A DNA stretch of 23,490 nt from a virus: positions 1-23,490 of IMG/VR virus record IMGVR_UViG_3300042516_003330; one strand, written 5' to 3'. Of the stretch, positions 1-7,952 are shown in pieces. The translations under genes were made by a program, and so were the position numbers. How positions within the stretch are numbered: the stretch's first letter is position 1; the number at the start of each line of letters is the position of its first letter. The notes under the pieces were generated by a model, which had not been told where the DNA came from, did no database searches, and worked only from the letters and a program-made list of their open reading frames with translations.

Positions 1-914
1 ATGCAAACAACGTAGCAGTAACAGACACAACTACTGGTGTTGGTCCATATTATGTTATGTTTGCTGATGGTACTACTGGAAACAGAGCAGTACGTGTTGA
101 TTCAGCGGCATTAACATTTAATGCTACAACAAATACATTAACAGTAACATCATCATTTGCAACACAAGCAACAAGTGCTTCATTTGCATCAACAGCTCCT
201 TATTCAGGATTAACAGGAACACCAGCTGGAATTGTTTCTTCATCAGTATTAGCAGCAGGTTCAGGTCAAGGTACACATACTTTAACTACAAACGGTGTCA
301 GCTCAGGTGATATTGTAGCAACTGGATTAGGAACATCAGGAACACCTACATTTGCTGGCTTAACAATTACCAACGGTAACATTGCAATTAACAATGGTAC
401 CTCGACAGCTCTTACTACAACAGGTACCACAGCAGCATTGTTTAATACAAATGCAACTACATTGAATGTAGGTGGTGCTGCAACCACTGTAAGTATCGGA
501 TCAGCAACAGGAAATACCACAGTTAATAATAGTTTAGTTGTTACCGGTAATTTAACTGTTAATGGTACATCTACTATTATTGATACAACCAATTTAAGTG
601 TTGAAGATCGTTTCGTTATATTGAACCATGGTTCGGGATCTGTATCGCCAACACAAGAAGGTGGTATTATTATTGAAGGTACCACAGCAGGACAAGGAAG
701 TGCTTTCTTTTATGATGGAGATACCATTCTTCGTTGGGGTGTAGCTTTAGGTGTAGCAGAGGGTGCAATTTCTGTAGCAGCAAATAGTTTTGTTGTAACA
801 GTTTCTGGATCATCTTCTAATCCAACCGGCGATCCTATTTATGGCGGCGCATCAACTGGGTTCGGTAACATGTATGTTAATACTTCAGACAGTTCAATTT
901 GGATTTATGCATAA
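1..914 (+). CDS. Tail fibre / structural adhesin, 3' part (5' end outside window)
   Basis: The reading frame is open to the left edge (codons from base 3), so the ATG at 57 is probably internal and the gene starts before the window. About 303 residues are visible. The sequence is low-complexity and rich in Thr, Ser, Ala, Gly and Asn, with ASFA-type repeats typical of fibrous phage proteins. A module near the start (YYVMFADG..GNRAVRVDS..LTFNATTNTLTV) recurs in the 1185-aa fibre downstream (around 4288-4390). A second module, TGNLTVNGTSTIIDTTNLSV followed by DRFVILNHGSG, resembles a trimeric beta-strand unit familiar from T4-like phage fibres. The C-terminus (GNMYVNTSDSSIWIYA) is a short aromatic cap. 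A role in host adsorption at the virion surface is inferred from these repeats and the neighbours; no receptor can be named. Confidence 0.75.
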   Translation, partial: ANNVAVTDTTTGVGPYYVMFADGTTGNRAVRVDSAALTFNATTNTLTVTSSFATQATSASFASTAPYSGLTGTPAGIVSSSVLAAGSGQGTHTLTTNGVSSGDIVATGLGTSGTPTFAGLTITNGNIAINNGTSTALTTTGTTAALFNTNATTLNVGGAATTVSIGSATGNTTVNNSLVVTGNLTVNGTSTIIDTTNLSVEDRFVILNHGSGSVSPTQEGGIIIEGTTAGQGSAFFYDGDTILRWGVALGVAEGAISVAANSFVVTVSGSSSNPTGDPIYGGASTGFGNMYVNTSDSSIWIYA

Positions 915-924
915 TATTTTATAT
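914..924 (+). promoter_or_regulatory. Degenerate late-promoter-like motif
   Basis: ATATTTTATAT lies in the 30-base gap before the 61-aa gene. It is the TATTTATA motif seen upstream of other structural genes with one extra T. It sits 20 bases before the ATG at 945, similar to the other copies, but the mismatch and AT-rich setting make it weak. Confidence 0.3.
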
Positions 925-944
925 TATTAATAATAAAGGTTACG

Positions 945-1130
945 ATGGGCATTATCAACAAGTTAACAAGCACGATTACTAGTACAATTGATCCTAATCA
1001 ATTATCACCGGAAGAGATTGAATTCTTATTGAATCAATTGAAATCAGTAACAATTATCGGCGAACAAGTTGAAATGTTTTATAATCTAATTATTAAACTG
1101 CAAAATCAATACATAGAACAAACTAAATAA
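945..1130 (+). CDS. Small conserved-looking protein, paralogue of the next gene (61 aa)
   Basis: The start is supported by AAAGG seven to eight bases upstream. The second half aligns with the next gene along most of its length: a leucine-rich EI segment, then T-I-x-G, then a helical K-L stretch (LSPEEIEFLLNQLKSVTIIG here, LTVPEIQTIRQSLDLITIAG there). The pattern predicts two amphipathic helices with a turn at the T-I-x-G. There is no signal peptide, membrane segment or Cys. Placement between two fibre genes suggests a structural accessory or assembly role, but no function can be assigned. Confidence 0.75.
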   Translation: MGIINKLTSTITSTIDPNQLSPEEIEFLLNQLKSVTIIGEQVEMFYNLIIKLQNQYIEQTK

Positions 1131-1136
1131 TAAGTT

Positions 1137-1358
1137 ATGGATATTTTTTCAATCGATTTAACTGTACCAGAAATTCAAACAATTCGTCAATCTTTAGACC
1201 TCATAACAATTGCTGGTAAAGATGCACGCTTCTTAGCAAATCTTCAAACTAAATTAGAACACGAGTTAACTCAAATTTCTCAGATGTTAACTGCAGAACA
1301 AACTAAAAAACAAGAAGATTTACAAAAAGCAATTGCGACGGATAAGAAACTTAAGTAA
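1137..1358 (+). CDS. Small helical protein, paralogue of the preceding gene (73 aa)
   Basis: It begins six bases after the preceding stop with no clear Shine-Dalgarno, so it may be translated by coupling. Residues about 7-45 match the 61-aa neighbour in the spacing of EI, L, T-I-x-G, F and K-L, which indicates an old tandem duplication. The C-terminal 25 residues are Lys/Gln-rich (AEQTKKQEDLQKAIATDKK) and look like a charged, possibly coiled helix absent from the neighbour. A TATTTATA motif follows the stop, so the gene probably closes the upstream transcription unit. Function unknown. Confidence 0.75.
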   Translation: MDIFSIDLTVPEIQTIRQSLDLITIAGKDARFLANLQTKLEHELTQISQMLTAEQTKKQEDLQKAIATDKKLK

Positions 1359-1360
1359 CC

Positions 1361-1370
1361 ATATTTATAT
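1361..1370 (+). promoter_or_regulatory. Putative late promoter (TATTTATA)
   Basis: ATATTTATAT follows the stop of the 73-aa gene and precedes the structured leader of the 1185-aa fibre gene. TATTTATA at 1362-1369 is identical to the cores before the sheath, tube, chaperone and tape-measure genes. It differs from the T4 late consensus TATAAATA at two positions. Here the start codon is about 88 bases away, because the leader element lies between. Confidence 0.55.
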
Positions 1371-1377
1371 TAAATTG

Positions 1378-1441
1378 AGATTGTTGGCCGCAAGGAAGTA
1401 GGCGCACACACGGCATAAGTGTATGTATCTAACCGCAATCT
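1378..1441 (+). ncRNA. Unidentified structured leader element
   Basis: This non-coding stretch has visibly higher G+C than its surroundings and can fold as a closed unit. AGATTG (1378-1383) pairs with CAATCT (1436-1441), extended by GG (1386-1387) with CC (1433-1434). Inside are CC-GCAA-GG (1388-1395), a GNRA-type tetraloop on a very short stem, and CACACAC-GGCATAA-GTGTATG (1405-1425), with six of seven pairs. It ends 17 bases before the fibre ATG, so the fold is part of the 5' leader if transcription starts at the upstream motif. It has no tRNA T-loop and no hammerhead core. It could be a leader RNA, a processing or stability element, or a DNA-level site. Confidence 0.45.
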
Positions 1442-1458
1442 AAAAAAGGAAATATAAT

Positions 1459-4400
1459 ATGCCATCATGGAATCGCGTCATAGTGTCAGGCTCTAATGCC
1501 TCACTAAATTCATTAACAGTCACTTCAGGAATCACCGGATCATTATTAGGTACAGCTTCATTTGCTAGAACAGCATCATATTTAAATCAATTAAATCAAG
1601 CTGTAATTGTAACCGGTTCGTATAATTTACAAGCAAGCACTGGGCAGAACCTGTTCTTTAATAGTAGCGGTCAAATAGGTAGTTCAGGAACGGGCACACA
1701 TATTACAATATCACCAAGTACTAACGTAACGTCTTTTGGCCAAGTAGTTAGTATTAATAACGGAATGAATGTAACACCTGGTGCTAATCAAGCTACATTA
1801 GGATTAGGTGTAACAGTAGGTGCATATCCTGCAGCAACGATAGCAAGATTTTCTTCAGGATCAGTAACAGCATTAGCAATATCCGGATCTGGAATGACCG
1901 GTACCGGATCATTTAATTATTCCGGAAATATAAACGCAACATCATTTACGGGATCATTATTAGGTACAGCATCATTTGCAGTATCAGCTTCATGGGCACC
2001 TGGTGGAACTGTTTTTCCATTTACCGGGTCTGCACATATAACTGGATCATTAACCATAACGGGGTCACTTTCACAAGGATTTACATCATCTGCATCAGGT
2101 CTTTATTCTCACGCTGAAGGCGTTAACAATCGTGCAATTGGCTACGGAACCCATGCGGAAGGATACCTAACTAGAGCATATGGAGAGTCTAGTCACGCAG
2201 AAGGATGGCTTGCAAGTACATCTGGATCTTATTCTCATGCAGAAGGATATTTTACTCAAGCATCGGGAAGTGCTTCACACGCAGAAGGCGTTCAAACACG
2301 CACACTTGGCGATTTCAGTCATGCTGAAGGTAACGGCACTCAAGCAAATGGCTACGGAGCTCATGCCGAAGGTTCTGTCACATATGCAAATGGAGGAGGA
2401 GCTCATGCCGAAGGCAGCGGCACATATGCAGATGCAGATGTTTCGCACACCGAAGGACAAAAAACTGCAACTATGGACACAGGCGCTCATGCTGAAGGTC
2501 TTTTCACAACGGCGGGTGGTATACGATTACGTAACGCAGCTACTAGTAGTGGTGATTATTTCACTCAAACAGAAGTATATGTTCAAGGAGATGTATTATC
2601 ACAATATCCAAATTCAGCAGTTGCGGGCGCATACATACATTTCCAGGTACAATACACAACGACGCCACCAGCACCAACCGACGACCCATATGATGTTGTT
2701 AATACTACAATATTGTCATCATCGTACGATTCTGGTACAAATATTACAACGTTGACAATACCAACAATGTCAAATTATGCATCATTAGACGCCCTCAGCG
2801 GCGCAGCTACATATGTGTTTCTTGAAAATCAAGAAGAATCACAAACATGGAATACATTCTATGGAAGCAATGCACACGCCGAAGGATATTTTACAACGGC
2901 AACGGGACGATATTCACACGCAGAAGGAGGTGAATCAAAAGCATTAGGACTTTCTTCACATGCTGAAGGCGCTGGCACTATTGCATACGGCACCGGATCG
3001 CATGCTGAAGGCGTCGGCAGCACAACGGGTCGCAACGACGCATATTTAATAGATTCTACTAGTAGTCCCATTAATGGTATTACAGAAATTATAGTTAATT
3101 CAAAGTATGGCAATATAACTAGTTCTCTCGCTGCGGGAAATTATATACAATATTATGAAACAACCGGACTCGGATATGCTCCTGCTCTAATATCTTCATC
3201 CATTTGGACAACGCCAAATACAGTAATTAATGTATATGGACCCAATCTCTCTGGCTACACCGGCGGAAGTATTGCATACGCTACCTCTACTAGTACAGGA
3301 GATTATGAAACCGGCGGCAATGGGGCGCATGCAGAAGGCTCATATAATCAATCATATAATGATTATAGCCATGCTGAAGGCCGTACTAATTTTGCCATTG
3401 GACAATATTCGCATGCTGAAGGCCGTTCTAATATTGCATATGGAGATGGATCGCATGCTGAAGGAAACCAAAACGAAACACGCGGTGTTTTCAGTCACGC
3501 AGAAGGCTTTAACACTATTGCATATGCATTTAATTCTCATACAGAGGGCGAAGGTACACTTGCTGGGGGCTGGGGTTTGCAAACTCCGGAGGTGATTTCT
3601 GGAGCTTTCATTTTAGAACAAGCCGGCGATGTTACATCATATTTCACAAACGGTGTTGAGATTGTTTTACACGATATCAATACGCTAATCGCGTCAGAGC
3701 CAACCGCATACGTTTTTACGGTTGATTACTCAACCTGGGATGGTAATAAAACTGTTGTTACCTTAACTGACACATCTTTAACACTTGCTAGCAAGTGTAT
3801 AATTGGGATATATGGACAGCCACAAGCTTTTAGTTGGATTGAAGAAACATATGGTAACGCATCACACGCAACAGGCGTTAGCAGTGTAACCATAGGAAAC
3901 TATTCATACGTCGCCGGCGATAATAATATAGCATTAGGATGGAAACAACATGTTGTTGGTAAATTCAACCAAACAAGTTCCAAAGCAGGTGCATTCATTA
4001 TAGGAAATGGTGCCGAAGGCGTAGGCCGAAACAATTTAATGTTAGCATATGATAATCGAGTTGAAGTAACTGGATCTGTAATGGCAACAATGGGCTTCAC
4101 CGGATCACTTCTAGGAACAGCATCATATGTAACAAATGCAGCAACAGCATCATTCCTATTAGGAAGTGTTGCATCAGCATCATTTGCAACTACCGCAGCA
4201 ACTGCATCATTCCTATTGGGAAGTGTTGCATCAGCAACATCAGCATCAGTTGTTAGTATTACAAACAATGTCTCAACCAACGCAACATATTATCCAACAT
4301 TTGTTTCATCAACGAGCGGCCATCAACAAATACAAGTTGATTCAAGTAATCTTACATGGAATCCAAGTACAGACACATTAACAGCTGCAAATTTTGCCGG

Positions 4401-5016
4401 TAATGCATCAACTTCTACAACAGCATCATTTGCTGCTACAGCTAGAACTATATACAATGCTTCTCCTGCAGAAACTCAAAATGATAATTATATTTTATTT
4501 AATTCACCTAATCAAAATGCATATAATACAGCAGCAACAGATTCAACATTAGTATTTAATCCTACATCAGTAACATTATCCGCAAGAAATTTTCGAAGTA
4601 CTACTTCATTGACAGTTTCAGGATCAACCATTTTAAGTGGATCAACTAGTATGTTTGGAAATGTTAATATATCAGGTTCAACAATTGTATCGGGGTCATT
4701 GCGAGGTGTTGTTATGTTACCAACAATAACAACAAATACAGCATCATTAGATTTTTCTAAAGCAAACTTCTTTACATGTTCATTAGCCAATGGTGTTACC
4801 ACACACGTATCTGCATCAAATTATTTACCAGGACAAACAATAAACATGTTGATTGTACAAGGATCTGCAGGTACTGGAAAAGTATCATTCCCGGCAGCAT
4901 TTAAATCAGGTTCATTATATACAGGCTCTGCTGTTGCCAACGCAGTTGATATAGTTACATTCATCACATTTGACACTACAAATATTTATTTAAGTGCAAT
5001 AAGAAATTTAAAATAA
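1459..5016 (+). CDS. Long tail fibre / adhesin with YadA-like head repeats
   Basis: 1185 aa; the ATG is preceded by AAGGAA. Residues 1-210 hold the N-terminal MPSWNRVIVSGS segment and GSLLGTASFA repeats, a fibrous shaft likely to attach to the tail. Residues about 217-354, 471-523 and 622-700 carry about 20 copies of a 14-residue (S/A)H(A/T)EG repeat. This is the signature of the left-handed beta-roll of YadA-type trimeric adhesin heads, so the protein is probably a trimer. Degenerate copies run to about residue 838. Three inserts of about 100-116 residues (355-470, 524-621, 701-801) interrupt the array and look like divergent copies of one domain. Further ASFA repeats, the VDSSNLTW module shared with the left-edge fibre, and a C-terminal tip domain (about 1080-1185) follow. 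The role in host binding is inferred. Confidence 0.85.
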   Translation: MPSWNRVIVSGSNASLNSLTVTSGITGSLLGTASFARTASYLNQLNQAVIVTGSYNLQASTGQNLFFNSSGQIGSSGTGTHITISPSTNVTSFGQVVSINNGMNVTPGANQATLGLGVTVGAYPAATIARFSSGSVTALAISGSGMTGTGSFNYSGNINATSFTGSLLGTASFAVSASWAPGGTVFPFTGSAHITGSLTITGSLSQGFTSSASGLYSHAEGVNNRAIGYGTHAEGYLTRAYGESSHAEGWLASTSGSYSHAEGYFTQASGSASHAEGVQTRTLGDFSHAEGNGTQANGYGAHAEGSVTYANGGGAHAEGSGTYADADVSHTEGQKTATMDTGAHAEGLFTTAGGIRLRNAATSSGDYFTQTEVYVQGDVLSQYPNSAVAGAYIHFQVQYTTTPPAPTDDPYDVVNTTILSSSYDSGTNITTLTIPTMSNYASLDALSGAATYVFLENQEESQTWNTFYGSNAHAEGYFTTATGRYSHAEGGESKALGLSSHAEGAGTIAYGTGSHAEGVGSTTGRNDAYLIDSTSSPINGITEIIVNSKYGNITSSLAAGNYIQYYETTGLGYAPALISSSIWTTPNTVINVYGPNLSGYTGGSIAYATSTSTGDYETGGNGAHAEGSYNQSYNDYSHAEGRTNFAIGQYSHAEGRSNIAYGDGSHAEGNQNETRGVFSHAEGFNTIAYAFNSHTEGEGTLAGGWGLQTPEVISGAFILEQAGDVTSYFTNGVEIVLHDINTLIASEPTAYVFTVDYSTWDGNKTVVTLTDTSLTLASKCIIGIYGQPQAFSWIEETYGNASHATGVSSVTIGNYSYVAGDNNIALGWKQHVVGKFNQTSSKAGAFIIGNGAEGVGRNNLMLAYDNRVEVTGSVMATMGFTGSLLGTASYVTNAATASFLLGSVASASFATTAATASFLLGSVASATSASVVSITNNVSTNATYYPTFVSSTSGHQQIQVDSSNLTWNPSTDTLTAANFAGNASTSTTASFAATARTIYNASPAETQNDNYILFNSPNQNAYNTAATDSTLVFNPTSVTLSARNFRSTTSLTVSGSTILSGSTSMFGNVNISGSTIVSGSLRGVVMLPTITTNTASLDFSKANFFTCSLANGVTTHVSASNYLPGQTINMLIVQGSAGTGKVSFPAAFKSGSLYTGSAVANAVDIVTFITFDTTNIYLSAIRNLK
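2107..3558 (+). repeat. Array of about 20 HAEG beta-roll repeats in three blocks
   Basis: A 14-residue (about 42-base) unit centred on HAEG or HTEG recurs about ten times at 2107-2520, four times at 2871-3027 and six times at 3322-3558. Decayed copies (SHATG, SYVAG, QHVVG) lie near 3862-3970. Codons for the motif vary (cacgctgaagg, catgccgaagg, cacgcagaagg), so the array is old or under protein-level selection rather than recently amplified. Confidence 0.85.
4138..4236 (+). repeat. Near-identical 42-base direct repeats in fibre gene
   Basis: Copies at 4138-4179 and 4195-4236 differ at only two third-codon positions and encode AATASFLLGSVASA twice, with a period of 57 bases. The near-identity points to a recent in-frame duplication in the fibre shaft. 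A related 20-base block (GGATCATTATTAGGTACAGC) is exact at 1537-1556 and 1951-1970, with a diverged form near 4102. Confidence 0.85.
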
Positions 5017-5017
5017 T

Positions 5018-7342
5018 ATGTTTACACCATTTGCTTTTATACAAGATGCAGCGGCAGAAGCAGTTGCTAACGCATTACGTACGTTATATATAGGTGGTGA
5101 ATTTACTACATATAATACAACTAATACGGGCAAAATCCTAAGAATATTTACAGATGGCACTGTAGACACAACATTTATTTCTGGGTCTGGATTTGGTGGC
5201 AATGGGCCACAAGTTATTATGTCACAATCAGACGGCAAAATTATTGCTAGTGCATTTACTGCACAAGGATATAGTGGATCATTTACGCATGGCGACGGCT
5301 TTGTACGTATTAATACTAATGGTACTGTAGATCCAACATTGCAAGGGCCATTTGGATTTACCGGTAATGCATGGACATTAGTAACTGCGTCCTCCGGACT
5401 TTATATTGGCGGCGGATTTACATCATATAGCAGTTCTACAGCTCGAAATTTAATCCGGGTTAACACGTTCGGCCAGATAGATACAACATGGAAACAACGA
5501 ATTGGAGCTAGTAGCACCGTACGTAGTATTGCAACACAAAGTAATGGCAAGATTATTGTTGCTGGCGGGTTTACATCATATAGCAGTTCGTTTGCAAATT
5601 ATCTTGCTAAAATTGATAGATTCGGCGATGTAGATACAACATTCAATACAGGTATTGGATTTAATTCTGCCGTTTACTGTGCAGCTACTCAAAGTGATGG
5701 AAAACTTGTAGTAGGTGGATCATTTACGTCATATAGTGGATCATCTATTAATAGAATTGCTCGATTAAATACTGACGGAACACTTGATACAACTTTTAAG
5801 CCAGGAGCTGGTCCAAATGGGATTCCTTCAGCAGTTGTAGTTTTTCCTAATGGTAAAATTGTAATTGGTGGAGGAATTACAACATATAGTGGGTCATCTA
5901 GAAATAATATAATTGGAATTAATTCTAATGGTACACTTGATACAACATTTAATATAGGAACCGGTGCAAACGCTGCTATTTTGAATGGATTAGTTGATTC
6001 CACCGGCAAAATTATTGTCGTTGGAGAATTTACAACATATAGTGGTTCTGCTAGAAATGGAATTATGCGATTAAATTCCGATGGTACACTTGATACGACA
6101 TTTAATGTCGGCACGGGATTATCTGGGTCTTCAGCTTCAGGATCAATTGGTGGATATTGTATAACCATGGATTCTAGTAGTAGGCTACTAGTAGGAGGAC
6201 CATTTACTAGATATAGTAGTTCAGCAGCTCCGGCAAGAAATCGAATGGCTCGTATTAATACTAATGGTACGTTAGATACTACATTTGCAATGGCAGGTAC
6301 CGGGTTTTCAAGTTACATAATATCGGTAGCTACACAACCTGACGGTAAAATTTTAGCAACCGGAGCATTTACTACAATCAATGGTGCTAGCACAACTAGA
6401 ATTACTAGATTAGATAGCAATGGCACCGTTGATACATCTTTCAAAGGAACCGGATTCACATTAGGAATAAATGCTGTTAATAGTAGTATGTTTAATCAAA
6501 TGTTATCAATTTCATCTTCTGGCAATATTACTCTTACAGGAAATTTTTCAACATATAGTGGATCTAATTTTCTTGTTAATAATATAACACAACTTACACC
6601 ATCCGGCAGTATCAATACTAATTTTATAACTGGGTTGAATAGTACTAGCAGTGCTGCTGGATTAACACCATCAGGCGATGTTGGTCATTTATTGGAAACA
6701 TCAACCGGAAAAATATTTATATTTGGAAGCGGATTCACATCATATAAATATAATCCATATGTTATGCGACTTAATACTAATGGCACTATAGATAATACAT
6801 TTCAAATAGGACGAGGTCCAAATTTCGATGTATATAAAGTAGCCGTGCAAACAGATGATAAAATTATTTTAGTTGGGCCATTTACACAATGGCAAGGTGC
6901 TGCTAATAATAATAGAATCATTCGATTAAATAGTGATGGCACTAAAGATACAACATATAACATCGGTGCAGGACTTAATTCTACTCCAATTGATATGAAA
7001 TTAACTCCAGATAATCGAGTTGTAGTTATTGGACAATTTACAACATACAGTGGCTCATCTAGAAATTATATAGTTCGAATTAATACCAATGGAACATTGG
7101 ATACTACGTATAATATCGGAACAGGATTCGGCGCATCGCCAACGGCATTCGGAGACGCTACAAATACAGCTCTTGCTATTGATAGTGGATCTAATGCGTA
7201 TGTAGGAGGAAATTTTACAACATACAGTGGTTCATCAATCAATAGAATTGTAAAAATATCTACTTTTGGTTCAATTGATACATCATTTAATGTTGGTGCT
7301 GGAGCTAATAATTATATATCTACAATTCAATTAATGTATTAA
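5018..7342 (+). CDS. Delta-60 repeat beta-propeller protein (774 aa)
   Basis: The start is one base after the previous stop, with no Shine-Dalgarno, so translation is probably coupled. From about residue 23 to 760 the protein consists of about 14 repeats of 50-55 residues. Each has a core such as GKIIVVGEFTTYSGS, then an RN-I-x-R-(L/I)-N stretch, then (D/N)GTLDTTF. This is the delta-60 (DUF5122) repeat, predicted to form blades of a beta-propeller; 14 copies could make two seven-bladed propellers. There is no signal peptide or transmembrane segment, which suits a virion component rather than a secreted host protein. Position after the large fibre gene suggests a fibre tip or side-receptor protein that binds a surface glycan or protein; the ligand is unknown. 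Confidence 0.8.
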   Translation: MFTPFAFIQDAAAEAVANALRTLYIGGEFTTYNTTNTGKILRIFTDGTVDTTFISGSGFGGNGPQVIMSQSDGKIIASAFTAQGYSGSFTHGDGFVRINTNGTVDPTLQGPFGFTGNAWTLVTASSGLYIGGGFTSYSSSTARNLIRVNTFGQIDTTWKQRIGASSTVRSIATQSNGKIIVAGGFTSYSSSFANYLAKIDRFGDVDTTFNTGIGFNSAVYCAATQSDGKLVVGGSFTSYSGSSINRIARLNTDGTLDTTFKPGAGPNGIPSAVVVFPNGKIVIGGGITTYSGSSRNNIIGINSNGTLDTTFNIGTGANAAILNGLVDSTGKIIVVGEFTTYSGSARNGIMRLNSDGTLDTTFNVGTGLSGSSASGSIGGYCITMDSSSRLLVGGPFTRYSSSAAPARNRMARINTNGTLDTTFAMAGTGFSSYIISVATQPDGKILATGAFTTINGASTTRITRLDSNGTVDTSFKGTGFTLGINAVNSSMFNQMLSISSSGNITLTGNFSTYSGSNFLVNNITQLTPSGSINTNFITGLNSTSSAAGLTPSGDVGHLLETSTGKIFIFGSGFTSYKYNPYVMRLNTNGTIDNTFQIGRGPNFDVYKVAVQTDDKIILVGPFTQWQGAANNNRIIRLNSDGTKDTTYNIGAGLNSTPIDMKLTPDNRVVVIGQFTTYSGSSRNYIVRINTNGTLDTTYNIGTGFGASPTAFGDATNTALAIDSGSNAYVGGNFTTYSGSSINRIVKISTFGSIDTSFNVGAGANNYISTIQLMY

Positions 7343-7355
7343 AATAAATAATATT

Positions 7356-7595
7356 ATGACACTAAAAACTTTTTTAAATAACAATATTTTAACTGCAGTT
7401 GAAATATTTGATGGTTATGAATTAATTGGTAATATCTGTATCGAAGATACGATATACGGATTGCGAGTAGATACAAGTAACATTGTAGCAGGAACACCAT
7501 TAATACATTATACAGATTTTACATTAGAAAATGATATATTATCATGTGCAGGAATTTCAATCAACATAAATGATGTTACGATGCTTGGAATGTAA
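7356..7595 (+). CDS. Small protein of unknown function (79 aa)
   Basis: It begins 13 bases after the propeller gene. No Shine-Dalgarno is visible in the AT-rich gap. The sequence looks like an all-beta small domain with alternating hydrophobic residues (ELIGNICIEDTIYGLRVD) and no Cys, signal peptide or membrane segment. I do not recognise it. Position between the propeller protein and the coiled-coil gene suggests a virion accessory, for example a fibre attachment or assembly factor, but only by location. Confidence 0.6.
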   Translation: MTLKTFLNNNILTAVEIFDGYELIGNICIEDTIYGLRVDTSNIVAGTPLIHYTDFTLENDILSCAGISININDVTMLGM

Positions 7596-7634
7596 CAATT
7601 AATTTCTTATATTAAAAGAAAAAGGAAACAAGTT

Positions 7635-7916
7635 ATGACCAGAAAACTGGACGCAGAACATTTAGATGCAATTCAAGCATTACGAAATGATTTTGCAAAA
7701 AATTCAACCACACTAGGAAACATTGCAATTGAACTTCATGTATTGAATCGTCAAACGGAATTAATGACCGCAGAACAAAACAAACATTTAGATCAATTCG
7801 AATCTTTAAGAAAACAAGAATCTGAGCTTTTAGAGAAAATGCGAGAACGATATGGTGAAGGCCAAATCAATATTGCAGAAGGAACATTTACTCCAGATCA
7901 AGGTTTAGCACAATAA
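7635..7916 (+). CDS. Small coiled-coil phage protein (93 aa)
   Basis: The ATG is preceded by AAAGGA at good spacing. Residues about 5-72 are predicted helical with heptad-like hydrophobic spacing, interrupted near residue 30 by LGNIAIEL, so two antiparallel helices are likely. The tail, RYGEGQINIAEGTFTP, resembles the YG-x-G-x-I-N ... G-x-F-T ending of small coiled-coil proteins I associate with many T4-like phage genomes. It lies directly upstream of the sheath promoter. Its role is unknown; it could be a small structural or assembly protein. Confidence 0.75.
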   Translation: MTRKLDAEHLDAIQALRNDFAKNSTTLGNIAIELHVLNRQTELMTAEQNKHLDQFESLRKQESELLEKMRERYGEGQINIAEGTFTPDQGLAQ

Positions 7917-7920
7917 ACCC

Positions 7921-7930
7921 ATATTTATAT
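7921..7930 (+). promoter_or_regulatory. Putative late promoter of the sheath gene
   Basis: ATATTTATAT followed by an A-run, with the TATTTATA core at 7922-7929. It ends 22 bases before the sheath ATG (7953); AGGAG (7942-7946) lies between. The only upstream space is the four bases after the preceding stop, so this motif is the main candidate for a promoter dedicated to gp18. Confidence 0.65.
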
Positions 7931-7952
7931 AAAAAAATCATAGGAGTATTAA

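Noticed and set aside
266-685. 139-aa minus-strand frame inside the left-edge fibre gene
   Set aside because: It is a by-product of repetitive, AT-biased fibre codons, has no ribosome site and sits inside a clear structural gene.
1378-1441. tRNA or hammerhead ribozyme
   Set aside because: There is no T-loop TTCRA, anticodon arm or CTGATGA core. The element is left unidentified.
2180-2755. 191-aa +1-frame reading across the HAEG repeats
   Set aside because: The repeated QKDILLKH-like text is only the frame shadow of the regular HAEG DNA repeat, with His/Lys/Gln-rich composition and no ribosome site.
2107-3558. CRISPR-like array from regular HAEG repeats
   Set aside because: Repeats are coding, diverge at third codon positions and have no conserved direct-repeat/spacer structure.
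4600-5016. Diversity-generating retroelement variable region at the fibre C-terminus
   Set aside because: No reverse transcriptase, template repeat or A-biased mutated copy is visible in the window.
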